This document shows, one piece after another, positions 13,000 through 23,000 of a stretch of 60,000 nt of DNA (position 1 is its first letter; each line of letters starts with the position of its first letter). The notes under the pieces were generated by a model. The model was not told the origin of the DNA, did not search any database, and was given only the letters and a program-made list of their open reading frames with translations. Source of the DNA: Nymphaea colorata (lineage: Eukaryota; Streptophyta; Magnoliopsida; Nymphaeales; Nymphaeaceae); NCBI RefSeq assembly GCF_008831285.2, contig NC_045149.1:8646417-8706416 (forward strand), written 5' to 3'. The position numbers and the translations under genes are program-made.

Positions 13000-13180
13000 C
13001 CTTAGAAGCCATATGCTTTAATGGTTATAATGTAGCTAGTTGAGTTGGCAGGCCGATGAAAATCTGGTCATTTGATCGTTCGATTCTCATAGGTATCGTG
13101 CTTATGGTTAGGACGAGATGCAATATCAAGTTAAATGTACACAATCGTTATTTCATTTCTTGACACAGTCGTGGACTCTT
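13000..13180 (+). mobile_element. tRNA-derived SINE candidate
   Basis: A box-A match TAGTTGAGTTGG lies at 13037-13048 and a perfect box-B match GTTCGATTC at 13078-13086, about 30 bp apart as in tRNA genes. The cloverleaf ends are absent and the sequence runs on, so this is not a functional tRNA gene. A fragment sharing the box-B end (TTTGATTCTCATAGGTGCTA) is at about 37955-38010. Right-hand limits are uncertain. Confidence 0.5.
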
Positions 13181-13184
13181 CGGG

Positions 13185-13392
13185 TAGGGGTAGGGGCAGG
13201 GCTAAGGTAGGCACGGCATGGGCCCTGGCCCCAGCTCAACTTTTTTTTCTTAAAAAAATTTACATGTAAATTTTAGAAAATTTTACTTGTTTTATATAAA
13301 AATTTTGAAAAATGATATTTTGGTCATAATCAAAATTAAGAAACTTTAATTCAGCTCCCCTCATGAAAAAATTTTGGCTCCACCCCTGAGCA
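13185..13392 (-). mobile_element. MITE, GGGGCGGAGCC family
   Basis: It contains GGGGCAGGGCTAAGG, GCATGGGCCCTGGCCCC, a T-run, ACATGTAAATTTTAGAAAATT and ATAAAAATTTTGAAAAATGA, and ends TTTTGGCTCCACCCCTG. These terminal words are an imperfect inverted repeat. Relatives in the window lie at 8024, 16282, 18373, 46876, 48054 and 56590. Confidence 0.6.
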
Positions 13393-13496
13393 GGGGAAAG
13401 AGGGTTTGGCTCTTGTTGAAGTGGTGGGATATTCCTTCTACTCGCCTAAAAAAATATGCCATATTAATTTGGTGGGATAAAAGAAACGCTGTCTTT

Positions 13497-13771
13497 AAGG
13501 AGTGTTTGATTGTCCTAATCTAAAATACTCAAGATTTGAGAACTGCAGATTTAAGATCGGATCCTCCCCCTCAAATCTTAAATCAGACATTTTCTCAATG
13601 TAAAAAGATCAAATAAGGATTTCATGTGTGGATTTTAGGTCTGACCTAAGATCTTTAGTATGATGAACTATGGATTTCAGCATGGAGTTTTTGCCATATC
13701 AGTAAAAGTATGTCACAACAGATCAACACCAAATCTTTGGATTTCAAATATACAGTAATCAAACACCCCTT
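13497..13771. mobile_element. Complete MITE, AAGGRGTGTTTGATT ends
   Basis: The left end AAGGAGTGTTTGATTGTC is the inverse of the right end, AGTAATCAAACACCCCTT. The element is 275 bp and encodes nothing. The flanks (TGTCTTT and TGCCTTT) are similar but do not give a clean target duplication. A partial copy lies at 2426-2690. Confidence 0.65.
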
Positions 13772-14061
13772 AGTGCCTTTTTTCATTTTGTTCTTAAAAG
13801 TGTTGTCTCATTTTTTCACTTTTTGGACTTTTTAGGAGAGCTTAGTGAAGGAGGTTTTAGTCTTTTTGTGTGTGGAACCAGTATAAACTGTTTAACAAAA
13901 TTTGTTTCACATTAACACATTAAAAATGTAGAAATTACAGTCAATTCCCTTCTCATGTGAGTCATGTTGGCTCCCTCATCACCCATGTTTTGGTGCCATT
14001 CTCACTAGTAAAGAAGCCTCCCTGGGGTTTCAAATGGGTAATCAAAGGTTGGACCAAAAAC

Positions 14062-14535
14062 ATATATAGTAGGGCTGTTCATGAGCGAGTTCGAGCTGAG
14101 TTGAGCCAGCTCGAACACGACTCGCGTGTCTTGAAAGGACCTCGAACTTGGCTCGATTCAGCTCGAGCTGAAGATTGACTTGAGCCAAGGCAAGCATTTC
14201 ATTAAAAAAGTATTTTTTTTTTTAATGAAGAGACAACATCTATACTTAAATATGGAACCTCCCACTACCAGTCACATGTATACCCATTTGAGTAATCTAG
14301 ATTTTTTGATAATTTTATGAGATGTATTTTATATATATATTTTTTTTATCTCGAGCTTAACCGATTTTAACCGAGCCGAGCCCACTTAACTTGAGCTCGA
14401 TTCGTTTAGGTTATCGAGTTCATTTCAGGTGGTCGAGTTCATTTCTTAACTCAAACTCGACTTGTTTAATAAAAGAGTCGAGTTTGAGTCAACTTTATCT
14501 AGCGAGTTAGAATCTTGAACAGCCCTAATATATAG
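14062..14535. mobile_element. hAT-type MITE with perfect 8-bp TSD
   Basis: The element proper is 14070-14527. It starts TAGGGCTGTTCATGAG and ends TTGAACAGCCCTA, an inverted terminal repeat of about 12 bp. The flanking 8-mers are identical: ATATATAG at 14062-14069 and at 14528-14535. An 8-bp duplication with short TIRs is diagnostic of the hAT superfamily. The 458-bp interior is dense in GAGCTCGAG and CTCGAGTT words and has no transposase. Related copies are at about 843-1145, 9771-9800 (fragment), 44464-44802 and 57375-57982. Confidence 0.8.
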
Positions 14536-14589
14536 TATATTAAAAGATAATAAAGTCTTCAAATCAGATCTAGACCACTTGCAATCTTA

Positions 14590-14750
14590 GCGGAAGTTTG
14601 ATAATGAGAACAATAACAAATTGTTTCATGAATTTGTCCAAAAACTGCGGTAGATTCATAGAATTTTATGTTACAATGTTTTGGGAACCTACCCTAATTT
14701 TAGAGACAAATTCACACAACTGTTTCTTACTATTCTCATTGTCAAAGGAC
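14590..14750. mobile_element. MITE with GTTTGATAATGAGAA ends
   Basis: The left end GTTTGATAATGAGAACAATA is mirrored by the right end TACTATTCTCATTGTCAAAG. The inverted repeats are about 43 bp long and imperfect. It lies only about 55 bp beyond the hAT element. Half of a relative is at 4593-4720. Confidence 0.55.
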
Positions 14751-14897
14751 CCTTTAGGGTGTCTTTCCTAACTATACATATGAGATCCTCCAACTTTAGG
14801 TCTACTATTTTTAACACAAAACATGAATATAGAGATCCATGCTGTTGGCCCATGAACCACCGGAGCGGAGTCAGCTCAGATTGCTAAAAAAGCCTAG

Positions 14898-15079
14898 CCA
14901 CGAGTCAAGGTTGGCCCGGCTCGGCCTGACTCAGCTCAACTCACCCCGGGCTCGATTTTAACTCGTCATGACTCGCCCGATTCATGTTATTTTAAAACTT
15001 GACCGAGTCGGCGAGTCAACTCACTCACCAATGACCCGCCAACTGCAAATCCGAGTCCGAGTCACGGGTTTGCCAACTA
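14898..15079. mobile_element. Decayed relative of 1950-2146 element
   Basis: The right part, GAGTCACGGGTTTGCCAACTATG, is the inverse of the left end of the element at 1950-2146. The interior carries CCGAGTCGGCGAGTCAACTC. The left terminus is degraded. A poly(A) run follows at about 15104-15121. Confidence 0.5.
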
Positions 15080-15573
15080 TGTCCAAACCTTTTGAATGTG
15101 TATCAAAAAAAAAAAAAAAAACCTTAAGCTTTAGCCAATACCGCTTACAATTTGGTGAACAACTATATATCCTGAAGCAACCTACCTTACTATTGAACTA
15201 AAACTGACAACAGTAGGAGCTTGCTAAATGTAATCAAACCAGTAAAGTAACCCATTGTAGCAAAATAAGTGTTTAGCGTTTTCTTCTTTATGTAAGCATA
15301 AAAACACCTATTTGAGAATTGAAAAAGGTAAACCCTGTTTGTTCATATTTGATTGCTTTTGAATCTTGCTTTATATTACCAAGAATGTATTCTAGAATCT
15401 TTGTCCTACAAATAGAACCACATAATGTTTTAGAAATAAGTGGACACTAGGGCCACATTTGAATATGTGGCATTAAAATGTATGGCATTATATTTAGTAG
15501 CGGGTAGTTGTCAGGTGAAATAAAAGTTTTAGTTTCCACCTACCACATCTTGTGTAATGACCTGAAACTTTTT

Positions 15574-15653
15574 GTTTCACCTGTGTATGTGGAACTCTAA
15601 TGACCGTGTCTCTCATTCTCAAAAGTTTCACTTGTTTAGGTGGAACTCTAATG
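15574..15653. repeat. Imperfect tandem pair, 51-bp period
   Basis: GTTTCACCTGTGTATGTGGA followed by ACTCTAATG at 15574-15602 recurs as GTTTCACTTGTTTAGGTGGA plus ACTCTAATG at 15625-15653. Confidence 0.65.
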
Positions 15654-15802
15654 CTAGAACAACCAGGACAGACCAAGAACACCTTGGACTAATGTTCCAT
15701 TCTTGGATTTTTGAGTCTCAATTCCACTTATATAGTGGAACACAACATGTTTGGTGTTCGTGTGGGCAATCGCCCACACCTGCCTCCGAACCTTCTAGCT
15801 GG

Positions 15803-15835
<33 letters not shown>

Positions 15836-16281
15836 GTATATTGAATAATTAAACTGTTGGATAATTGATTGTGGACGATATACATGGAAGGAATCAAGTG
15901 TATCTGAATATGTAGGATGGTAATAAATTCATTATCAATAAATTTAAGCGTCGCATCTGACAATAATTACTTCATTGACAAAAATCAAATATGTTTGGTG
16001 AAACTTGTTCTTATAGAGCATATTCCTTCATGTTTGAATATTCTTCAAGTGATGTAGCAGTTTCTCTTTTATATTACTTTATTGGAACCAAGCACCTTAA
16101 GCCATGAGCTTCCACATATTAGATTCTTACAGAATCGCCATTGATGAAATACAAATCGAAAGAAAAAAGCTATGTGAGTCATGTTTGCACGAGTTATCAT
16201 TCTTAAAAAAAAAGGAGAATATATGAGCGATCTCATGCTTACATATATATGTGCAGACACAGAAGTGGAGACATTATTTAA

Positions 16282-16415
16282 CAATTTTTATACATGTAAA
16301 TTTTAAAAATTTTCACTTGTTCTATATAAAAATTTTGAAAAATGATATTTCGACACTAATAAAAATTTAGAAACTGTAACTTGGCCCACCTCATGAAAAT
16401 TTTCTGACCCCGCCT
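16282..16415 (-). mobile_element. Partial MITE, GGGGCGGAGCC family
   Basis: It retains ACATGTAAATTTTAAAAATT, TATATAAAAATTTTGAAAAA and a closing CTCATGAAAATTTTCTGACCC. The terminal CAGGGGC end is missing on the left. Confidence 0.5.
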
Positions 16416-16805
16416 CTATTTATGAAATAGATATTTTAAAAAGTAAAAAGATAGGTTTGTTGTCCAATTGTCCTAGCAACAAGTTATTAAGATCTGATTT
16501 GATTTTCTTACGTATGTGTGTGATAATTCACATAGTACTACATTTAAGTTATTTCTAAAAGATCCACATAATTAGTATTTGCTTAGTACATACATTCTAA
16601 TAATGTGTGCCCTAAGTAAACGTAAATTATGTGGATTAATGATGGACAATTCTATCAATTTGGTTGATTACTCGTAAGTCACACATATGAAGTGTGTTTT
16701 TAAAATCAACTTGTCGTTTGCCTTTTATAAAAAAATCAGCATTACATGTAAAACTATGTGATTTATCAGTTATGTTGATTGAATAGCTCATAGTCAGGCC
16801 ATACA

Positions 16806-16810
<5 letters not shown>

Positions 16811-16898
<88 letters not shown>

Positions 16899-16899
16899 A
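16811..16899. repeat. Compound (CA)n(TA)n(GA)n microsatellite
   Basis: About 33 bp of CA, then about 31 bp of TA, then about 25 bp of GA, contiguous and nearly perfect. Confidence 0.9.
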
Positions 16900-17220
16900 T
16901 GGGTATAACAGGTACCAAATGGTTGGTGTATTGTCCCATGCATACCTGATTTATTTTAACTAGTCAACAGAAAATGTGATGTAAATAGTAATCACATGAA
17001 AAACAAGAGTTACTTTTTTTTTTTTACCACATTGCGTAGTTATCCAAAGCCAATTACCAGTAAAATATAGATTTTGGTTTGTACCTTATATCTGATCCTA
17101 AATGTGAGTATGGCTCTCTCTCACTAATTGAAATTTAGTAATAGATATATTTTACTTAGAGAGCTATGCTTGTATATGTGTGAGGTGATTGTATTTCAGA
17201 AACATTTCATCCCAATTACT

Positions 17221-17355
<135 letters not shown>

Positions 17356-17839
17356 GTATCTAATTAATTTAGCATTTTTAGGTGAGCAAGCCACCACTCA
17401 ACTCCTTATTTCCTTAGGATATATGACCTGCTTTTGGTGCATCAAGGTGCTGCTTTTAATGTACTTCAACTTGTACATTAGTAACTTGTATTAACATATA
17501 TGGCAACTCAATGAATGTTAATATTAGTGAGAACAAAAAAAAAAAAACCCTACTTCTAAGATGCAATCAGTTGACCTAAAACTTACTTAACATGAATATA
17601 AACCCACATATAAGAACCTAAAAAAAAATGCAGACTGGATTGTTTTGTTCTTAGTTAAATTTGTTTCCTCATCTTTGAATCAGAAAAGACTTCAGATTTC
17701 AGAATTTTGTTGCTTCTTCCAATTGTTTTTCAATGAAAAAGAAGAGATTGATGATTGCAATTTTTCCAAGTACTGATATATGTAAGCAAGCGCGAACCCT
17801 AACAATAGTAGTATAAATGGATCTCAAACATACTTATGT

Positions 17840-17990
17840 TAATCCAGGTTAGTTAAGTGAGCTTCAGTTCAAGGGGATCATGAGTTCAATTAGGTTGGTT
17901 GTACCCACATGTGCTTCACTTTTAGTTTAGGAATAAGTCTTATTTTAGGCAAAATCTATTAGACGCGGCTTCAGTTCACAATGCTTCTGT
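17840..17990 (+). mobile_element. tRNA-derived SINE candidate
   Basis: A box-A-like TAGTTAAGTGAG lies at 17850-17861 and a box-B-like GTTCAATTA at 17884-17892. The spacing is tRNA-like but short. No poly(A) tail or target duplication was identified, so limits are approximate. Confidence 0.35.
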
Positions 17991-20046
17991 TATCCTAAGT
18001 CTTTGAACTTGAAAGTTGATAAGGGAGAAGTTTCGCCGGCATGAAGGCCGTACAATCTGTCATCATGAATCACCAAAACATCGAACAAAGCCCGCATTGG
18101 CCTTTTGTTTAATAAATGTGTCTCTTTTGGAAGCAGGGTTGAAACTAGAATTGTCATGAGCATGAGAACGAAAACAAAGATTGAGACAAAAATAAAAGTA
18201 AAAGTAATTGGAGATGAAAAAATGTTTCTCTTTTTAGTTGCTTGTGGATTCTTATCACAAAGACTTCCAAAGACAGCACCATGGAAAAGCTCATACATAA
18301 TGACAATATTAGAGTTTGATCAACAGTCGTGAAGTTGGCATCTTTTATATTATCTTCTTCCTACTTTTGACTAGGGGCAGAGGCGGGGGCTGGCAAGGGC
18401 CATGGCCTCTCAGATTTTGAAAAAAAAAAAGAGAACTTGTTATGATCTAAGGGGACATCTGATGTATCTGGAATCATGAAATTTTAGAACCAAAATGTTT
18501 ATTTTTATGAAATTAAAATTATTAAACGAATGTAGCATTTTGTTTCTAGAATTAGGAAATTGAAACATGAAATTTTGATTTCATTCCGGTTTGACGAGGA
18601 AGGAATTATGATTTTGGAATTTTCATTCCTAAATCAAAATTTCAACCCATCAAACGCCCCATAAGTGGCACAAATATGAAAAAATTGCTACCATACCCGT
18701 GTTGACATGTAAACACGAGGACATGGTAAAACAACAAAAACATGTTTTTTTTTTTTGTACTTTTCATATTCATTTTAAAGTTTTTCATATCATTTTTCAT
18801 ATTAATTATCTGAAACACAAGTGTTTTGCATTTTTCTCACCTGTTTTGTTAATTGTGCATATTTTTTATGTAATTTTGCATATACATATATATACATGTA
18901 TATCTACTTTGTGGTTTCTTGGTAACCATAAATTTTAAAATTTTCATGTCGGTATTGCTCTCATGGTACCAGTATTCATTGTTTACATTATAATGTCTAT
19001 ACATTTTACTATAATCATTGTAAAAATTTTAAAAAATATAGTCCGTCCTTGTAAAAATTTTGAAAAATATAGTGACTTCCCTGCCTATGGTAGTGAAAAT
19101 GAAATAAACTTGTCAACATCTTGTATTCAAAAAGTGATGTCCATAAGGTAAACTAAGATTAGGATGATGGCTAGTGATGTGAAGATTTATAATATGGTTT
19201 CGAAATTTTAGTTTTTTAATGAAATTATTGAATTTAATTAGATTATACATTGCTTTCACAGTTTCACGATGCCAAGATGAAATTTATAAGGATTCAGCGC
19301 TTTGTTGCTTCACAATGAGACATAGCATTGCTACTTGAAGAGAAATGAGACATAGCATTGTTACTTTATACATTCTTTTTATGTATTTTTGTTTCTACAT
19401 ACATGTATATTTTTTGGTTGTTTGAAACTAAGACTTTAGAGTTATTTGACATATGTATAAAGTAATGTTTTTATTAATAGATATTTTTCATTAGAAACAA
19501 TAAGACAAATCGTTGTGGTGCTGATTGCGTAAACAAATATTATCTGTATGCAATAGACAAATCGAGCTTACGCCAACTAAGTAGGTGTGTATTGTTTCGC
19601 TTTAGTCTATTAACCCTACCAAAAAAATTAAAAGATTGTAGTTCATTAAAACAACAGGAGACCAAAACAGATTTTTTGATGCAATTCGGTTTGACTGATT
19701 TCCAAGACTGAGAAAAAATGATTCGATTCAAAAACCAATTTTCAGATAATTTCAGAGGTAAAGTCTTTGATGGAAATGATTAAAAACTTGATTTGGGAGA
19801 AAACAGACAGTTTTTTTTTGAAAAGGGTATGACCTTGTCAGAAATTTGACGATGGAAAACAACGAGGAAAGAAAAAAATTTCAGGCGGAGAGCAGTGTGG
19901 GGCGGTGGGAGGCGCGAATTTAGTGGGCATCAGTGAAATAACGCGAAGAAGACTCGAACGCGCCACGACATCTTCTCTCTCCCTCTCTCTTACCCTGCAA
20001 GAAAAGGCCCTGGTGAAAAGGAAGCAAAGGGGACTGAAAGAGAGAG

Positions 20047-23000
20047 ATGCCGACGAAGAGGAAGTCATCAAAAATAAGCACTCCAGAATCTGGGCAGTGC
20101 AAGAACGAAGAGAAAGGGAAGGAGAAGATGGTGGAGGACGAAGGTGGAGGGGCAATAGGAGGAGAGGAGAACGAACCCGAGGAAGAGGGTTGTGCTGACG
20201 CCGAGGAGGAAGAGGAGGAGGAGGAGCAGCAGGTGCAAGAGCAGGAAGGCGAGATTCAGCTGCAGCTACCCAAACTCGACGAGGGTTTCTACGAGATCGA
20301 AGACGTCAGGAAGAAGCGGACGAGGAAGGTATTCAATGGCGCGGGTTGGCTTCCCTTTTTTTCTGGTCAAGTCTTTCTTCTTTTGATTTTGAGCTTCTGC
20401 TTGTTGTCTTCGCAGGGTCAGGTTCAGTATCTCATAAAATGGTACTTCTTCTTCTTTTACTTTCCTCCTCCTGCAAGTTTGGTTTTGTTCCTTCTTCTGC
20501 AAAACTGCAACTAATTCGGGCCTCTCTCCTTCAACGTTTTTCTCAAGGCGGGGATGGCCGGAGACAGCGAATACGTGGGAGCCGGAGGAGAACCTCCAGA
20601 GTTGCCGAGATATCCTCGAAGCTTATGAAGAGAGGTTTGCTTTACTCTGGATGTGTGATCTGTATATGTTTTTGGTGGTTTAGTTATGGGGCAATTGTTG
20701 ATTCTGGGGGTGGCACTTCGCTAGATCTTCTAAATCGGTCCGGAAGCGCAGAAGGAAAACTCACTATTCAATCAAGAAGAAAAGAACTGCGCCTTTCATT
20801 TTTCAATCCCATGCCGGCAGGAAGAAGGCAAAAGATGAAAGATCAGTTGAAGGTAGCTTCGGCATTCTGCAAACTGAAGCTAATGGTTAGTTGGTATTGG
20901 CTGCTTATGTAACTCTTGGTCCTTCTTGTGATGTAGAGCCAGAGGAGGAGGAGGAAGATGAGGAGGAGGAGGAGGAGGCACGCTCGGATGTTACGGCGAA
21001 AGAGGAGGAATGTGAGGATCCGGTGTCTACTTCGAGGAGAACTGATTCCGTCGATCCTCTTCGTGGGGTCGATGCTGACGGCTGTACTGTTAAGAAGGAC
21101 GGCGAGAAGCCAGAGACCGGTGGGGAGCAAGTTGCTGGCGGCAGTAGAAACGATAAGCAAGAAGGCAATATTGATGGAATTTCAATCCAGTTCCAAAGCA
21201 CTGAAAGCTCTCCCCATCTAATTAACAGGGACGATGGTTGTGTTAATGGGACCAGTTCGCATGTTGCGCAAAACAGTCGGTTCACTGGTGCTAAAAGGAG
21301 AAAATCGGGCAATGTTAGGAGGTTCAAACAAGATAGCTCTAATGCTGAAAGGAAAGAAGCCGCGTCTGGCCATGGGGCTGAACTTTGCGTTGATAGATAT
21401 AGCGTTCCACCTGCTGAAATCATGGAAGATGAGCAAACCAATAGTGTTAAGGACAGAGATCGTACTAGTTCGATCGTAAAAATTATAAAGGCCGTAAGTT
21501 ACACCACTTCCACGATCCATAACGTTCAGGAAGTTGCTGTATCGTTTAGGGCATTGAGGTACGTGTGTGGTTAGTTTCTTTGCTTTTCTGTTTTACCATG
21601 GCATGCTTTATAGTAATGCTCTATTGAATGATATAGTTTGATTCATATGCTTCAAATGAACTGATAAATTTTTTCCCTTTTATGGGTCGATTCATTGTGG
21701 GTGCACGAACAATTTTGTCACAAGATGTTTATGTTGTGATATGTGCTGCAATGTCTTCCCTTAGCTTTATTGGATTGCAATAACTAAATTCTTTATTAAT
21801 TCAACAAAAGTGAGAAGCAGGATGTGGTTTGGGAAGGGGTGATTCTCCATCCACATGGTTCTTCTTATATTGCATCATGCACAAGATTTCGGGACAAGAA
21901 CTCAAATACGAAAATATGGTCATTAAATGTTCATGGACACAAATATGATTGTATACCGAACTCAAATGGTTAACCACTTCTCCGCTTTATAGTTTTTGAA
22001 GATTTTCATTCCCATTTGTGATGAGCTACATATGTTTGGATGAGGGCAACTATTATCGTTAAGCTTTAGCAACATTTTGAGTCTTTTAGGTAACTTGGAA
22101 GTACGTTTGCATTAGCCTTTGCATAAGAGTTTTAGAAAAACGGGCCCTTTGTTTATTCTTGCATATGCTGTCGGAATGTAGCAAGTTGTCTGCTAGCCTC
22201 CACTTTCATGGTAAGTTGGGGCTCATCCCATTTATGAAGACAATAGTAAAAGCCTACTCTTTCTTGAGAGAATGTTGTCTTTGTAGTTTGTCACACCCTA
22301 TATGTGGGGAAGGACTAGAGAATGATCTTATATTGAGGTTTCTCGAAAGATCTTGAAGAATTTCTGTCCTTGAGTGTCATACTATCAAAATGTATTCTGA
22401 TTAATAGCCTTTTTAGTTGCACACAGGGACTTTCTATGAGGTGGGTTGAGATTCAACATGCTGGGTGCATCAATTTATTTTGGTTGCATTGTTACAATAG
22501 GTTCAGAGCTAGATTCTGCACTCAGATCGTGGGCTTAACATGTGAGGGCATTCCTTGATGGGGTGGGTTATAACTTATAGTATGTGGGCAAAAAACTTAA
22601 GAGTGGTCCTAAATTGAAGATTTTGAAAGATCTTGAGGAGTTTATATACTTGTATGTCTTGCTACAGAATGTCATGATTCGTAACTTTTCGGGTGTGGAC
22701 ACTTGACAGTAGCTGGCTGATGGACAGGAGATCTGCCATATCAGTTGCTTGAGTTAGTTTTAACTTTTAGGCTGGGTTGTTACGGCCTTGGATGAGAGAG
22801 TTATTTAATCATCCGTGATTGTAAATCACACATGAATAAGCTTAGTTGAATTTTCTCTCTATTTGGAAATAGTGAAAACTGCTACTACAAATAGAGGAAA
22901 AGCAATCCTCATGTAATATGCCAGATGATGAGATGTTACTCAAAAGAAAGACAACCCAAGCAATATTTAAGAAACTTGCTTCCTGCAAGATTCTTGTTTC

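Larger units (their letters stand above)
7316..13000. other. Intergenic DNA, mostly unassigned
   Basis: I recognise no gene. Identifiable content is a GGGGC-type MITE at about 8024-8206, a short CGAGTCGAGCTCG fragment at about 9771-9800, a dispersed repeat at about 10255-10475 shared with 36200-36445, a SINE candidate at about 10735-10830, a palindrome at 11804-11823, and a MITE with TTTGGATGA ends at about 12487-12655. The 103-codon frame at 7609-7920 and the 107-codon frame at 8751-9074 show no motif or codon pattern I can defend. Confidence 0.5.

Noticed and set aside
13037-13086. tRNA gene
   Set aside because: A and B boxes are present but acceptor and anticodon stems cannot be formed and the sequence continues as a repeat, so a SINE is the better reading.
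17990-18298. 102-codon minus-strand frame with a hydrophobic middle
   Set aside because: No family resemblance, no splice or promoter context, and it overlaps a SINE candidate; treated as chance.
20905-21441. 178-codon minus-strand frame with a serine run
   Set aside because: It is the antisense of the acidic region of LHP1 exon 5; the serine run mirrors GAG/GAA codons.
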